DNA of 51,311 bases, from NCBI GenBank assembly GCA_014382345.1, contig JACNJX010000074.1, forward strand, positions 1 to 51,311, read 5' to 3'. Each line of letters starts with the position of its first letter. Position 1 is the stretch's first letter. The notes below the pieces were generated by a model that saw only the letters and a list, made by a program, of their open reading frames with translations, did not search any database and had not been told where the DNA came from. The position numbers and the translations under genes were made by a program. This document shows, one piece after another, positions 1 to 9,754 of this stretch. This DNA is from Alphaproteobacteria bacterium. Its GTDB lineage: Bacteria > Pseudomonadota > Alphaproteobacteria > Rhodospirillales > Casp-alpha2.

Positions 1-1
1 C

Positions 2-1621
2 GTGCAGGCGGATAAGGCCCACGCCTTGGGAATTCTCGATGCCGTTCTGGATGAGGACGCTTTGCTGGATGGAGCCATCGCCTTCGCCCAAGCCCGCGCC
101 GAAAAGGGCGGGCCTTTTCAAAGCGCCCGCGACAGCCGGCCCGAAACCCCTGAAGACGGCTTCTTCGAGGCTGAACGGAAAAAGATCGAACGCCGCGCCC
201 GCGGCCTGATCGCGCCATGGTATTGCATCGAAAGCGTGGAAAACGTGTTCCGCCTGCCCTTCGACGAAGGACTGGCGCGCGAACGCGAACTGTTCATGGA
301 ATGCCGGGGGTCCGAACAGTCGGCGGCGCAGCGCCATATCTTTTTCGCCGAACGCGAAGCCAGGAAGGTTCCCGGTGTGCACCGCGAAACGCCCGTGCAA
401 ACCATCGAAAAGGCCGCGATTATCGGCTGCGGCACCATGGGGACGGGCATCGCCATGGTCTTCGCTGACGCCGGCATTCCGGTGACCATCGTGGATAGTG
501 ATGCGGGTATGCTGGAAAAGGGCCTGGGGCGGATCAAAAGCACCTGTGTCGGCTCGGTCAAACGGGGCCGGATGTCAGAGGCCGCCATGAATACGTGCCT
601 GAGCCTGGTCGAGGGCGCCACCGATATGAGTGGGGCCGGGGTCTCAGACGCCGATATCGTCATCGAAGCGGTGTTCGAGGACATGGACCTGAAAAAGGAA
701 ATTTTCTCCAACCTGGACGCGATTTGCAAACCGGGCGCGGTGCTCGCCAGCAATACCTCGACGCTCGACGTCGACGAAATTGCCGCCGCCACCAAACGCC
801 CGGACAGCGTCATCGGCACCCATTTCTTCAGTCCCGCCAACATCATGCGGCTGATGGAGAATGTACGGGGCGCGAAGACCTCACCGGAAACCATCGCCAC
901 CGTCATGACGCTGGCGGCCCGGATCGGCAAGGTCGGCGTGTTGGTCGGCAACTGCGACGGTTTTGTTGGAAACCGCATGTATCACCACTACACACGCCAG
1001 GCGGCGTTCCTGCTGGAAGAAGGCGCGTTGCCGCAGCAGGTGGACAAGGCAATCTATGATTTCGGCTTCGCCATGGGGCCGTTCGCCGTCGGTGACGTCT
1101 CGGGTCTCGACGTCAGCTGGCGTATCCGCCAGCGCCGCGCCAAGACTCGGCCCTCGGATGAACGCTATTCGCCGATCGCCGACCGCTTATGTGAAATGGA
1201 CCGGTTCGGTCAGAAAACCGGAGCCGGGTGGTACCGCTATGAAGACGGCAGCAGAACGCCGATTCCCGACCCGGCGGTCGAAGAGGTTATTTTAAAGGTG
1301 TCCGAAGACCTCGGCTTTTCACGCCGCGAGATATCCGAAGAGGAAATGATCGAGCGTTGCCTCTATACCCTGGTCAATGAAGGCGCGAAGATTCTCGACG
1401 AAGGCATGGCGTTGCGGCCGAGCGATATCGATGTCATTTGGGTTTACGGTTATGGCTTCCCCAAACACCGGGGCGGGCCTATGTTTTATGCTGATCAGGT
1501 TGGCCTTGGGGTGGTCCATGAAGCGCTCTGCCGCTTGGCGGAGACACACGGCGACCTGTTCCAGCCTTCCCCGTTGCTTGAAAAGCTGGTCAGAGAGGGG
1601 AAGGGTTTCAAAGACTTGTAA
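2..1621 (+). CDS. Fatty-acid oxidation complex alpha subunit, 3-hydroxyacyl-CoA dehydrogenase part (5' partial)
   Basis: Bifunctional beta-oxidation enzyme of the FadB/FadJ type, here cut by the window edge so that most of the N-terminal enoyl-CoA hydratase domain is missing. The first ~40 visible residues (AHALGILDAVLDEDALLDGA) are typical of the end of the hydratase domain. A Rossmann NAD site, IIGCGTMGTGIA, starts near visible residue 138. It is followed by the 3-hydroxyacyl-CoA dehydrogenase signatures SNTSTLDVDEIA and GTHFFSPANIMRLMENVRG, and then two C-terminal helical domains (DGFVGNRMYHHY and LVNEGAKILDEG). It would oxidise L-3-hydroxyacyl-CoA to 3-ketoacyl-CoA with NAD+ in the cytoplasm. 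Family assignment is secure; chain-length preference and the thiolase partner cannot be seen. The frame is open through base 2, so the true start lies upstream of the window. Confidence 0.93.
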   Translation: MQADKAHALGILDAVLDEDALLDGAIAFAQARAEKGGPFQSARDSRPETPEDGFFEAERKKIERRARGLIAPWYCIESVENVFRLPFDEGLARERELFMECRGSEQSAAQRHIFFAEREARKVPGVHRETPVQTIEKAAIIGCGTMGTGIAMVFADAGIPVTIVDSDAGMLEKGLGRIKSTCVGSVKRGRMSEAAMNTCLSLVEGATDMSGAGVSDADIVIEAVFEDMDLKKEIFSNLDAICKPGAVLASNTSTLDVDEIAAATKRPDSVIGTHFFSPANIMRLMENVRGAKTSPETIATVMTLAARIGKVGVLVGNCDGFVGNRMYHHYTRQAAFLLEEGALPQQVDKAIYDFGFAMGPFAVGDVSGLDVSWRIRQRRAKTRPSDERYSPIADRLCEMDRFGQKTGAGWYRYEDGSRTPIPDPAVEEVILKVSEDLGFSRREISEEEMIERCLYTLVNEGAKILDEGMALRPSDIDVIWVYGYGFPKHRGGPMFYADQVGLGVVHEALCRLAETHGDLFQPSPLLEKLVREGKGFKDL

Positions 1622-1657
1622 GGCCTAGTGGACACTTCTCAACAGGAGGGACGCTTT

Positions 1658-2071
1658 ATGAAAGCTTCAATCGTTATGAGTATCGACCTGCGGCTTTTGG
1701 CCTATTCGGCCTTCATCTGCATCCTTATGTGGGTGCCGTATATCCTGCTCGCGATCAAGACCTTCGGTCTGTTCAGGGTGGTTGGTTATCCGGTGCCCAG
1801 TTATGACGGCATGCCCCAATGGGGACAGCGGCTTTACCGCGCGCACATGAACCTGGTGGAAAACTTAGCACCCTTCGCGGCCCTGGTGATCATCGCCCAT
1901 ATCACGGGGACGGCCAATGAGACGACAGCGTTGGGGGCCAGGCTGTTCTTCTGGGCTAGGCTCGCCCAGATTGTTCTGCATACGGCCGGAATCCCGTGGG
2001 GGCGGACTATTTTCTTCGTCATTGGCTGGGTAGGAAACATCCTAATTTTCAGCCAGATCATAGGCTATTAA
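1658..2071 (+). CDS. MAPEG family membrane protein
   Basis: Small (137 aa) integral membrane protein with four hydrophobic segments. It carries the MAPEG-type stretch RAHMNLVENLAPFAALVI, with the conserved His/Asn/Glu of the family. MAPEG proteins include microsomal glutathione transferases and eicosanoid enzymes; bacterial members are mostly uncharacterised and thought to conjugate or reduce lipophilic substrates with glutathione. An upstream in-frame GTG at 1628 exists, but AGGAGGG at 1644-1650 lies about 7 bases before the ATG at 1658, which decides the start. It follows the beta-oxidation gene by 36 bases and precedes a nitroreductase, so the three may be co-transcribed. The exact substrate is unknown. 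Confidence 0.8.
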   Translation: MKASIVMSIDLRLLAYSAFICILMWVPYILLAIKTFGLFRVVGYPVPSYDGMPQWGQRLYRAHMNLVENLAPFAALVIIAHITGTANETTALGARLFFWARLAQIVLHTAGIPWGRTIFFVIGWVGNILIFSQIIGY

Positions 2072-2098
2072 GGCCAAAATTCTTGAAAGGGGTGTGTG

Positions 2099-2947
2099 AT
2101 GACCAGTGGACCTGAAAAATCACTTCAGGAAAAATTCGCATACCGGTTCGGCGACCCACCGGCCTGTCACGACCCGACGGCCGAAAACGACACGCTTGCT
2201 TATTTGGCGGGGCGGCGTTCCCATCGGCGGTATTTGGACCGGCCTGTCGATCCGGCCTTGATCGAAACCCTTTCTGCCGCAGCCTTTTCAGCGCCGACGA
2301 AGAGCGATCTTCAGCAGCGCGATATCGTCATCCTTCAGGATCCGTCGTTGAGAGAAAACATCAATAGCCTGTTTCCGGAAGATTCATGGATGGGGAAGGC
2401 CCCCGCCTTCCTGATTTTCTGCGGCAACAACCGGCGCCAGCGGCAACTTCATCAATGGCGGGGCCGGCCATTCGCCAATGATCATCTCGACGCTTTCTTC
2501 AATGCCGCGGTGGATGCGGCGATTGTCCTGGCGACGTTCGTTGTCGCGGCCGAGCGGGTTGGCCTTGGGTGCTGCCCTATCAGTGCCGTGCGTAATCACG
2601 CGGGGACGATCAGCGATCTGCTGGGCCTACCAGATCATGTTTTTCCTGTCGCGGGGATGACGCTGGGCTGGCCGGAGGGTCCCGGCGAGGTCAGCCTGCG
2701 CCTTCCGCTTGACGTAACCCTGCACAAAGACCGTTTCAACGAAGACGGACTCCGCCAACGCGTCGAGGCCTACGATGATCGCCGCGACGGTTTACAACCC
2801 CTTTCCAGGCAGCGCTATGCCGGGGAAGAAGGATACGGGACCGTGACGCCCTACACCTGGAGCGAAGACAAGGCTCGGCAATATTCCAAGCCGGAACGGG
2901 CCGATTTCGGAGCCTTCATCCGATCCAAAGGGTTCAATCTGGATTGA
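2099..2947 (+). CDS. Nitroreductase family protein (FMN-dependent)
   Basis: About 282 aa with the nitroreductase-fold opening RRSHRRYLDRPVDPALIE (the Arg-Arg-S-x-R type FMN phosphate site), APTKSDLQQRDIVI, and a central helix region FNAAVDAAIVLATFVVAAE ending in GLGCCPISAVRNH. The layout resembles NfsA/FRP-like NADPH flavin or nitro reductases, which run about 240-280 aa. It probably acts as a cytoplasmic homodimer with FMN on quinones, nitro compounds or flavins. GTG at 2096 directly precedes ATG at 2099; GAAAGGGG upstream fits either, and ATG is preferred. The gene converges on the multicopper oxidase gene, with only 9 bases between the stop codons. Confidence 0.85.
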   Translation: MTSGPEKSLQEKFAYRFGDPPACHDPTAENDTLAYLAGRRSHRRYLDRPVDPALIETLSAAAFSAPTKSDLQQRDIVILQDPSLRENINSLFPEDSWMGKAPAFLIFCGNNRRQRQLHQWRGRPFANDHLDAFFNAAVDAAIVLATFVVAAERVGLGCCPISAVRNHAGTISDLLGLPDHVFPVAGMTLGWPEGPGEVSLRLPLDVTLHKDRFNEDGLRQRVEAYDDRRDGLQPLSRQRYAGEEGYGTVTPYTWSEDKARQYSKPERADFGAFIRSKGFNLD

Positions 2948-2956
2948 GACGGCCCT

Positions 2957-4387
2957 TCAGGTGACCTCAATCCACGTCACCATGCCGGCGGCAACGTGTT
3001 CGAGCATGTGGCAGTGGAACAGCCATTTGCCGGGATTGTCGGCGATGAAGGCGATGCGTACCTGTTCGTCCCTGTCGACCAATTCCGTATCCCGCCACGG
3101 CGCGCCGTAGACCGGCTTGCCGTTGCGCTCGACGACCCGGAAATGAAACCCGTGCAGGTGCATGGCATGGGGGAAGGCGGTCCGGTTGACCATGTTGATG
3201 ACCGCCGTTCGGCCCCGGGCGATGGAGGCCAGCGGTTTGATCTGCCGCCCGACATTGCCGTTGAAGGCCCAGACCAGTTTCTTCTCGATCAATTCCTCGA
3301 TGCTGAGCGTCTTTCCGTTGATGCGGCCTTCGCGCAAGCCGCCCATGGCACCGCCTTCCATCACCAGATCGATCATCTGGGCGCCATCGGTTTTTGGGTC
3401 GATCAGCAAAGGGTTCGAGGCCAGCACGATGGCGTCCTCGGGCGGGCGTTTCTTTAAAGGCGTGTCCTTGGACAGGACGAAACGCGCCGCCTTGAGGCGC
3501 TGGCGGGTGGAGACCTCCCAAACCGGGATGGTATCGCCGGGGGCGCCATCGATGTCGATGATAAGGTCGACTCGTTGTGCCGGCGCGAGGGTCAGGCCGC
3601 CGGTGCCGAGGCTCGACGGCGCCGCGGGCTGGCCGTCCATGGCGATGATGTGGGCATTAAGTGGAGAGAAGTCGAAAGCCAGGATGCGGGCGTTGGCGGT
3701 ATTGACCAGCCGCAGCCGGATGCGTTCACCGGCGCGCACGGAAATCTCCGGGTCCGTCAGGCCGTTCACCGTCAGCCAGTTGCCGAGCCGGCCGCCGTGC
3801 GACCAGGAACCCAGATTGCCGAAGCTTTTCTCGTCGATCTTGCCGTCCTTGCCGATCAGCCAGTCGTCGGCGACGAACATCAGGTCCCGGTCGACATCGG
3901 GGGGAGAGTCTTCCTCGACGATGAGCATACCGTAGAGGCCGCGCGCCATCTGCTCCCACGATTTGTTGTGCGGGTGATACCAGAAGGTTCCGGCGTCCGG
4001 CGCGGTGAAGGCATAGTCAAAGGTCTCGCCGGGGGGCACCGCGTCCTGGGTCAGGCCGGCGACACCGTCCATGGTATTGTCGATGCGGATGCCGTGCCAG
4101 TGGATCGTGGTCGGCTGCGGAAGCCCGTTTTTCAGCCGCACTCGGACGGTCTCTCCGCGCCGGGTGCGGATCACTGGGCCCGGCACTGTTCCCGGCCCAT
4201 TACCATGAAAAGCCCAGACCGGCACCGGTGCATCATCGGGTCCCATCAGGGGCGCGGTGGCGGGTTTCGGCTCCAGCACCAGGAAGGGGGCCTCTTTTGC
4301 CGCTTGGGCCGCACGCCAGGCCGGACCGGCAAGGACGCCCCCCGCGGCGGCCAGGCCTGCGGCAAGAAAATGTCTTCGGTTCAACAT
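2957..4387 (-). CDS. Tat-exported multicopper oxidase
   Basis: Multicopper oxidase of the CopA/CueO/FtsP superfamily, 476 aa. The N-terminus MLNRRHFLAAGLAAAGGVLA is a twin-arginine signal with an RR-x-F core, so the folded copper protein would reach the periplasm. All four copper motifs are present in order: HWHG near residue 97, WYHPH near 136, HAMHLHGFHF near 407 and HCHMLEHVAAGM near 458. The last holds the type 1 Cys, His and probable axial Met. No Met-rich insert like that of CueO is visible, so the substrate (Cu+, phenolics or another metal) is open. A longer frame begins with TTG at 4447, but the Tat signal places the start at ATG 4387. No other copper gene is adjacent. Confidence 0.9.
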   Translation of the reverse strand: MLNRRHFLAAGLAAAGGVLAGPAWRAAQAAKEAPFLVLEPKPATAPLMGPDDAPVPVWAFHGNGPGTVPGPVIRTRRGETVRVRLKNGLPQPTTIHWHGIRIDNTMDGVAGLTQDAVPPGETFDYAFTAPDAGTFWYHPHNKSWEQMARGLYGMLIVEEDSPPDVDRDLMFVADDWLIGKDGKIDEKSFGNLGSWSHGGRLGNWLTVNGLTDPEISVRAGERIRLRLVNTANARILAFDFSPLNAHIIAMDGQPAAPSSLGTGGLTLAPAQRVDLIIDIDGAPGDTIPVWEVSTRQRLKAARFVLSKDTPLKKRPPEDAIVLASNPLLIDPKTDGAQMIDLVMEGGAMGGLREGRINGKTLSIEELIEKKLVWAFNGNVGRQIKPLASIARGRTAVINMVNRTAFPHAMHLHGFHFRVVERNGKPVYGAPWRDTELVDRDEQVRIAFIADNPGKWLFHCHMLEHVAAGMVTWIEVT

Positions 4388-4605
4388 GGAAAGATTACTC
4401 GAACAAAACGTAGGACAGGGTCTCGGACACCTTGCCATTCCGCCCAAGGGGCATGGTCACCTGATGCCATTTGGTGTGTTTCCTGTCCATCCAGCCGAGG
4501 TCGCCGCTGGAGCAAATGGTTTCATGATGGATCGGGTGCCTGTTATCGTATGCACGCATGTTAAGGGTAATTATTTCATCTCCCAGAGAAAAAAATGGGA
4601 AAAAA

Positions 4606-4680
4606 TGGTGCCGCCAGAAAGAATCGAACTTTCGGCCTCGCCATTACCAATGGCGCGCTCTACCCCTGAGCTATGGCGGC
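4606..4680 (-). tRNA. tRNA-Thr (GGT anticodon)
   Basis: Read on the minus strand, a full cloverleaf can be drawn. The acceptor GCCGCCA pairs with TGGCGGC. The D arm is GCTC-AGGGGTA-GAGC. The anticodon stem CGCCA/TGGCG holds the loop TTGGTAA with anticodon GGT (Thr). The T arm is GAAAG-TTCGATT-CTTTC. Discriminator A is followed by an encoded CCA (4606-4608). It sits between the multicopper oxidase and murA regions. Confidence 0.95.
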
Positions 4681-4799
4681 TTAAGATGAAGCGGGCGCAC
4701 AATGCCATAGGGTTTAGGCGTGCGCAAGCAGGTGTTGACGGGGTGGGCGGCGGTGCCCCACCATGGGTTTGATTTTTAGTATTTTCAATGGGGGAAAGC

Positions 4800-4979
4800 A
4801 TGGCTAAGAGGCGAAAACCAGGGCGTCCGGGCGCGAATCCCGCCGATGGTCCGGATATTAACATTCCCGGCGAGAAGAAGCAGCCGGGCCGCGCCGAGCG
4901 CCTGGCGCAGCAGCTACGCGGCAATTTGAACAAGCGCAAGGCCCAGTCCCGCACCCGTCATAGTCCCCGGGGTAAATAA
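4800..4979 (+). CDS. Small basic hypothetical protein upstream of murA
   Basis: A 59-aa, Lys/Arg/Pro-rich protein beginning MAKRRKPGRPGANPADGP, with no membrane segment or signal. The middle (GRAERLAQQLRGNLNKRKAQSR) could form a basic amphipathic helix. ATG 4800 is preferred over in-frame ATG 4788, because GGGGGAAAGC sits directly upstream at normal spacing. It lies 147 bases before murA on the same strand. I do not recognise a named family. Composition suggests nucleic-acid or ribosome contact, but this is inference only. Reading-frame codon use matches neighbouring genes. Confidence 0.6.
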   Translation: MAKRRKPGRPGANPADGPDINIPGEKKQPGRAERLAQQLRGNLNKRKAQSRTRHSPRGK

Positions 4980-5126
4980 AAAGAGGGAAATAACCGGGAA
5001 AATAACCGGCCCGAAAACCGCCACAATGAAGGTCCATATTCCCTCGCGACTTTGAACCAGGGCGGGGCTTGAGGCAGAGCGGGGCTTGCCGTACAACTCC
5101 GCCTGACGAACAACCCGGAGCTTTTC

Positions 5127-6413
5127 ATGGACCGCATCCACATTCAGGGCGGCACGCCCCTAAAGGGGACCATTACCATCGGTGGAGCCAAGAACGCGGC
5201 CCTGCCGCTGATGGCAGCCAGCCTGTTGACGGAAGGGACGCTGTCGCTGTCCAACCTGCCGCATCTGGTCGATATTTCGACCATGGCCAAGCTGCTGGGC
5301 GAGCTGGGCGTGGATATCTCCATGGACGGCGATGCCACCGGCGGCGGCCATGTCGGGCGCGTGTTCCGGCTGACGGCGGGGGATTTGAGCGAAACCACCG
5401 CGCCCTATGATCTGGTGCGCAAAATGCGCGCGTCCGTGCTGGTGTTGGGGCCGCTGCTGGCCAGGGCCGGCCGGGCGCGGGTGTCGCTGCCCGGCGGTTG
5501 CGCCATCGGCACCCGTCCGGTGGATTTGCACCTGAAGGCGCTGGAACAACTGGGCGCCGAAATCGAACTGACGGAAGGCTATATCGAGGCCCGCGCCGAG
5601 AAGGGCCTGACCGGGGCCAGGGTGGTGTTCCCCATGGTCACCGTCGGCGGCACAGAAAATCTTTTGATGGCGGCGTGCCTGGCGAAAGGCGAGACGGTGC
5701 TGTCCAACGCGGCGCGCGAACCGGAAGTCGCCGACCTGGCCCACTGCCTTGTCGCCATGGGCGCGAAAATCGACGGCATCGGCACCGACACGCTGACCAT
5801 CCAGGGCGTGGATGCGCTTTCGGGTGCGGACTATTCCGTCGTACCCGACCGGATTGAGACCGGAACCTACGCAATCGCGGCGGCCATTACCGGTGGCGCA
5901 TTGACGATCAAAGGGGCGCGCGCCGACTTGTTGGAATCCGTGTTCAAAGTGCTGGTCAGCGCCGGGGTGGATATCACGGAAACGCAAGACGGCCTCCACA
6001 TTGCCCGTACCAACGGGCCGCTCAAGGGCGCGGACATGATGACCGAACCCTATCCGGGCTTTCCCACCGATATGCAGGCGCAGGTGATGACCCTGATGGC
6101 GGTGGCCCAAGGCGCGTCGATGATTACCGAGACGATATTCGAAAACCGTTTCATGCATGTGCCGGAACTGTGCCGCATGGGGGCGGACATCAACGTACAC
6201 GGGTCGTCCGCCATCGTGCGCGGCGTCGAGTCGTTATCCGGCGCACAGGTTATGGCGACGGACCTGCGGGCCTCGGTTTCGCTAATCCTGGCGGGGCTGG
6301 CGGCCGAGGGCGAGACGGTCATCAACCGGGTTTACCACCTGGACCGGGGCTATGAGCGCCTGGAGGAAAAGCTGAGCGCATGCGGCGCCAATATCCGCAG
6401 AATGGCCGAATAA
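5127..6413 (+). CDS. murA: UDP-N-acetylglucosamine 1-carboxyvinyltransferase
   Basis: First committed enzyme of peptidoglycan synthesis; it transfers enolpyruvate from PEP to UDP-GlcNAc. The length (428 aa) and sequence are canonical: [14 protein letters not shown] at the N-terminus, the substrate loop [16 protein letters not shown] with the catalytic, fosfomycin-reactive cysteine near residue 125, and [21 protein letters not shown] in the second half. Because Cys is retained rather than Asp, fosfomycin sensitivity is expected. The start ATG 5127 follows AACCCGGAGC at suitable spacing. Downstream is hisG after about 110 bases, the usual alphaproteobacterial order. Confidence 0.98.
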   Translation: MDRIHIQGGTPLKGTITIGGAKNAALPLMAASLLTEGTLSLSNLPHLVDISTMAKLLGELGVDISMDGDATGGGHVGRVFRLTAGDLSETTAPYDLVRKMRASVLVLGPLLARAGRARVSLPGGCAIGTRPVDLHLKALEQLGAEIELTEGYIEARAEKGLTGARVVFPMVTVGGTENLLMAACLAKGETVLSNAAREPEVADLAHCLVAMGAKIDGIGTDTLTIQGVDALSGADYSVVPDRIETGTYAIAAAITGGALTIKGARADLLESVFKVLVSAGVDITETQDGLHIARTNGPLKGADMMTEPYPGFPTDMQAQVMTLMAVAQGASMITETIFENRFMHVPELCRMGADINVHGSSAIVRGVESLSGAQVMATDLRASVSLILAGLAAEGETVINRVYHLDRGYERLEEKLSACGANIRRMAE

Positions 6414-6522
6414 TCGCCTTGCACTAGCTAAATCTCTGAAAAACCTCTATCAATGCGGCGATTCCGGCGTCAAATACCGGGATTCGGGTTTAAAATGACG
6501 GAATACGCCCAAGGAAAACGAT

Positions 6523-7194
6523 ATGTTGCGCGTAAATGAAAAACTGGTTTTGGCACTGCCCAAGGGGCGTATCCTTAAGGAAGTGATGCCCGTGGTGCGC
6601 CATGCCGGGATCGAACCCGAACCCGCGTTCGACGACAAGGACGACCGCCGGCTGCGCTTTACCACCAACCTGCCGGAACTGGACATTATCCGTGTGCGCA
6701 GCTTCGATGTTGCGACCTTTGTCGCCTTCGGCGCGGCGCACTTAGGGGTTTGCGGCAACGATGTGCTGATGGAATTCGATTTCCCGGAAATCTACGCGCC
6801 GGTGGACTTAGGCCTCGGGCGCTGCCGTCTGGTCGTGGCCGAACCGGAAGACATGGTCGACAACGACGATCCGGCGCAATGGAGCAGCCTGCGCGTCGCC
6901 ACCAAATACCCCAACCTGACGCAGGCCCACTTCGCGGCGCGCGGTGTGCAGGCGGACTGCATCAAGCTCAACGGGGCGATGGAACTGGCCCCGCAACTGG
7001 GCCTGTGCCGGCGCATTGTCGATCTGGTGTCGACCGGCGAAACCTTGAAGGCCAACGGCCTGGTCGAGGTCGAGCAGATCGCCACCATCACGTCGCGCCT
7101 GACGGTCAACCGGGCCGCCTGGAAAACCCGCCCGGATGAAATCGGACACTGGATCGGAAAATTCCGCGAGGCTCTCGATGGTACTCAGGCTTGA
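6523..7194 (+). CDS. hisG: ATP phosphoribosyltransferase, short form
   Basis: Catalyses the first step of histidine synthesis, condensing ATP with PRPP. The sequence opens with [17 protein letters not shown] and carries the family region [22 protein letters not shown], which includes the PRPP-binding loop. At 223 aa it is the short HisG(S) form, lacking the C-terminal ACT-like regulatory domain. In this form activity and histidine feedback normally need the HisRS-like partner HisZ, which is not in this window. The stop overlaps the start of hisD by 17 bases, implying translational coupling. Confidence 0.96.
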   Translation: MLRVNEKLVLALPKGRILKEVMPVVRHAGIEPEPAFDDKDDRRLRFTTNLPELDIIRVRSFDVATFVAFGAAHLGVCGNDVLMEFDFPEIYAPVDLGLGRCRLVVAEPEDMVDNDDPAQWSSLRVATKYPNLTQAHFAARGVQADCIKLNGAMELAPQLGLCRRIVDLVSTGETLKANGLVEVEQIATITSRLTVNRAAWKTRPDEIGHWIGKFREALDGTQA

Positions 7195-8497
7195 TGCAAA
7201 CGATCCCGGCTTCGAAGATGCTTTCCAGCAGCTTCTGGGAGCCAAACGGGAAACCGGCGCCGATGTAGACGATACGGTGCGCGCCATCCTGTCCGATGTG
7301 CAAGGGCGGGGCGACGCTGCGGTGATTGCCTATACATCCGAATTCGACGGCTTCGACCTGACGCCGGACAGCATGGCCTTCGGCGCGGACGAAATTGCGG
7401 GCGCCCGGGAGCAGTGCCCGCCGGACGTGCTGGATGCGCTTGAGATGGCGGCTGCCCGGATTACCGATTATCACCGGCGCCAAATGCCGGATGACCTGGA
7501 TTACACCGATGACGCGGGTGTCCGGCTGGGATACCGCTGGACGCCGTTGCAGGCGGTCGGGCTATACGTTCCGGGCGGCACCGCGGCGTATCCGTCTTCC
7601 GTGCTGATGAATGCCCTGCCGGCCAAGATCGCCGGCGTCGATCGTCTGGCCATGGTGGTGCCGACGCCCGGAGGCGAGATCAATCCGCTGGTTCTGGCCG
7701 CCGCGGCCATAGCCGGTGTCGATGAAATCTACCGCATCGGCGGCGCGCAGGCCGTCGGCGCGCTGGCCTTCGGCACCGAAACCATTACCGCCGTGGACAA
7801 GATCGTCGGTCCCGGCAATGCCTATGTGGCCGCCGCCAAGCGCCAGGTGTTCGGTACTGTCGGCATCGACATGATCGCCGGGCCTTCGGAAATTTTGGTG
7901 CTGGCCGATGGTGCCAACGATCCGGGCTGGATCGCGGCGGACCTGCTGAGCCAGGCCGAACACGACACCAATGCCCAGTCGATCCTGATTACCGACGATA
8001 AGGCTTTCGCCGATGCCGTAGTCTCCGCCGTGGACGGCTACCTGAAGACGCTCCCCCGCGCGCAAACGGCGGCCGCGAGCTGGCGGGATTTCGGCGCCGT
8101 GATCGTCGTCGACAGGCTGGACGCCGCGCTGGCGCTGGTCGACCGGGTCGCCCCGGAACATCTTGAAATCGCCACCGAAGACCCGAATGCCCTGGCGGCA
8201 AAGGTTCGCAATGCCGGGGCCATCTTCCTTGGCCGTTACGCGCCTGAGGCCTTGGGCGATTATGTCGCCGGCCCCAACCATGTGCTGCCGACGGCGCGTT
8301 CGGCGCGCTTTTCGTCCGGACTTGGGGTGCTCGATTTCATCAAACGCACATCCCTTATCGGCTGCGATGCGGATGGGCTGGCGCGGGTCGGACCCGCTGC
8401 CATGACCCTGGCCACGGCCGAGGGACTGGATGCGCACGGGCTGTCGATTGCGGTTCGCCTCAATCAGCCAAGAGGCAACCCGTCCGGGAAAAGTTAA
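7178..8497 (+). CDS. hisD: Histidinol dehydrogenase
   Basis: Zn-dependent enzyme that oxidises L-histidinol to L-histidine in two NAD+ steps, the end of the histidine pathway. 439 aa from ATG 7178. An upstream in-frame start at 7136 would lie deep inside hisG and is not preferred. Recognisable pieces are [32 protein letters not shown], the zinc region [11 protein letters not shown], the catalytic APEHLEI and the distal GPNHVLPT. It overlaps hisG by 17 bases and is followed 18 bases later by the UPF0262 gene, so hisG-hisD-UPF0262-phosphatase look like one transcript. Confidence 0.98.
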   Translation: MVLRLDANDPGFEDAFQQLLGAKRETGADVDDTVRAILSDVQGRGDAAVIAYTSEFDGFDLTPDSMAFGADEIAGAREQCPPDVLDALEMAAARITDYHRRQMPDDLDYTDDAGVRLGYRWTPLQAVGLYVPGGTAAYPSSVLMNALPAKIAGVDRLAMVVPTPGGEINPLVLAAAAIAGVDEIYRIGGAQAVGALAFGTETITAVDKIVGPGNAYVAAAKRQVFGTVGIDMIAGPSEILVLADGANDPGWIAADLLSQAEHDTNAQSILITDDKAFADAVVSAVDGYLKTLPRAQTAAASWRDFGAVIVVDRLDAALALVDRVAPEHLEIATEDPNALAAKVRNAGAIFLGRYAPEALGDYVAGPNHVLPTARSARFSSGLGVLDFIKRTSLIGCDADGLARVGPAAMTLATAEGLDAHGLSIAVRLNQPRGNPSGKS

Positions 8498-8515
8498 GGG
8501 ACGGGGAGATCAGCC

Positions 8516-8989
8516 GTGTCCGACAAACATTACATTTCCAGTATTCATCTCGATGAAAAGAGCGTCGTCCGCAGGGCCGCCCATGTGGAGCACGAACGCA
8601 AGGTGGCGGTGTACGACCTGCTGGAAGATAATCACTTCAAGCCAGAAGGCTGCGGACAAGGCCCCTTTGACCTGCATCTGAGCATTGAGGAAAACCGGCT
8701 GGTGTTTGATATCCGCCAGGAGAAAGGCGAACCGCTCAACCGCTTCACCCTGCCGCTGAACACCTTCCGCCGTATCGTCAAAGACTACTTCATGATCTGT
8801 GAAAGCTATTTCGAGGCCATCAAGACCGCGCCGCCATCGCGCATCGAGGCCCTGGATATGGGCCGACGCGGCCTGCACAACGAAGGCTCAGACATCCTGC
8901 GCGACCGGCTGGAGGGCAAGGTCGAGATCGACAAACGTACGGCCCGGCGCCTGTTTACCCTGATCTGCGTCCTGCATATCAAGGCGTAA
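8516..8989 (+). CDS. UPF0262 family protein
   Basis: 157 aa, conserved uncharacterised alphaproteobacterial family. The typical blocks are VEHERKVAVYDLLEDN, GPFDLHLSIEENRLVFDIR and PLNTFRRIVKDYFMICESYFEAI. No catalytic motif, signal peptide or membrane segment is visible; the protein looks like a soluble mixed alpha/beta protein. It begins with GTG preceded by GACGGGGAGA. The position directly after hisD and before a low-molecular-weight phosphatase-like gene is the standard context for this family. The function is unknown. Confidence 0.92.
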   Translation: MSDKHYISSIHLDEKSVVRRAAHVEHERKVAVYDLLEDNHFKPEGCGQGPFDLHLSIEENRLVFDIRQEKGEPLNRFTLPLNTFRRIVKDYFMICESYFEAIKTAPPSRIEALDMGRRGLHNEGSDILRDRLEGKVEIDKRTARRLFTLICVLHIKA

Positions 8990-8995
8990 CCATTA

Positions 8996-9442
8996 ATGAG
9001 CGATCTTCCGTCCGCCGTATTGTTCGCCTGCACGATGAATTCCATCCGTTCTCCGATGGCGGAAGGCTTGTTGAAATTCCTGCACGGGGATCGGATTTTC
9101 GTCGATTCCGTGGGCGTTCGTCCGGTTGAGGTCAACGGCTTCAGCGTCGCCGTGATGGATGAAATCGGTATCGATATTTCCGGGCACAACGCCAAATCCT
9201 TCGACGACCTGGAAGATTCCTATTTTGATCTGGTCATTCCGCTATCACCGGAGGCCCAGCACAAGGCCGTGGAAATGACCCGGGTCATGGCCTGCGAGGT
9301 GGAATTCTGGAACACGTTCGACCCGTCGTTGATCGAGTCCGAGGACCGGGAAACCATGCTCGATGCCTATCGCCAGGTGCGCGATCAGTTGATGGAACGC
9401 ATCAAGGTCCGGTTTCTGAGGGTCCGGGTTTCCGATACCTGA
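8996..9442 (+). CDS. Low-molecular-weight protein-tyrosine-phosphatase/arsenate-reductase-like protein
   Basis: 148 aa. The N-terminal phosphate loop FACTMNSIRSPMAEG holds the CX5R signature of the LMW-PTP fold (Cys then Arg six residues later). The later SGHNAKSFDDLEDSYFDLVI corresponds to the region before the catalytic Asp in this fold. Members in this genomic context are usually annotated as low-molecular-weight phosphatases or ArsC-like reductases. The extra cysteines needed for thioredoxin-coupled arsenate reduction are not obvious, so a phosphatase role is more likely. It lies 6 bases after the UPF0262 gene. Confidence 0.88.
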   Translation: MSDLPSAVLFACTMNSIRSPMAEGLLKFLHGDRIFVDSVGVRPVEVNGFSVAVMDEIGIDISGHNAKSFDDLEDSYFDLVIPLSPEAQHKAVEMTRVMACEVEFWNTFDPSLIESEDRETMLDAYRQVRDQLMERIKVRFLRVRVSDT

Positions 9443-9463
9443 GTGAGCATGTTGGAAAAACCC

Positions 9464-9496
9464 TTGACCTGAGCCCCTTCGGAAGCTTTGTATAGG
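9464..9496 (+). promoter_or_regulatory. Candidate sigma70-type promoter for infA
   Basis: TTGACC (9464-9469) is followed after 18 bases by TTGTAT (9488-9493), inside an AT-richer stretch just ahead of infA. The -35 is strong and the -10 only partial, so this is a tentative call from spacing and position. Confidence 0.4.
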
Positions 9497-9524
9497 CCGC
9501 CTTTGAAAGCAATTTGAGGACCTA

Positions 9525-9743
9525 ATGGCGAAAGAAGAAGTACTGGAGTTTACCGGCACGGTCACCGAACTACTGCCCAACGCAATGTTCCGGGTGGTTT
9601 TGGACAATGACCATGAAATTCTTGCCCATACGGCGGGCAAGATGCGCAAGCACCGCATCCGGGTGTTGGCCGGCGACCGGGTCAATGTCGAAATGACCCC
9701 CTATGATCTGACCAAGGGCCGGATCACTTTCCGATTCAAATAA
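9525..9743 (+). CDS. infA: Translation initiation factor IF-1
   Basis: 72-aa single OB-fold protein that binds the 30S A site during initiation. The sequence [20 protein letters not shown] followed by [20 protein letters not shown] and ending in GRITFRFK is full length and canonical. The start ATG is preceded by TTTGAGGACCTA (GAGG Shine-Dalgarno). It has its own likely promoter and is followed 11 bases later by maf, then the RNase E/G-like gene and yacG. Confidence 0.98.
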   Translation: MAKEEVLEFTGTVTELLPNAMFRVVLDNDHEILAHTAGKMRKHRIRVLAGDRVNVEMTPYDLTKGRITFRFK

Positions 9744-9754
9744 CCGGGGCCGCC

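Noticed and set aside
5160-6200. Long minus-strand open frame (346 codons) opposite murA
   Set aside because: Antisense shadow of a secure gene; His/Arg/Gln-rich low-complexity translation, as expected from high GC3 on the other strand.
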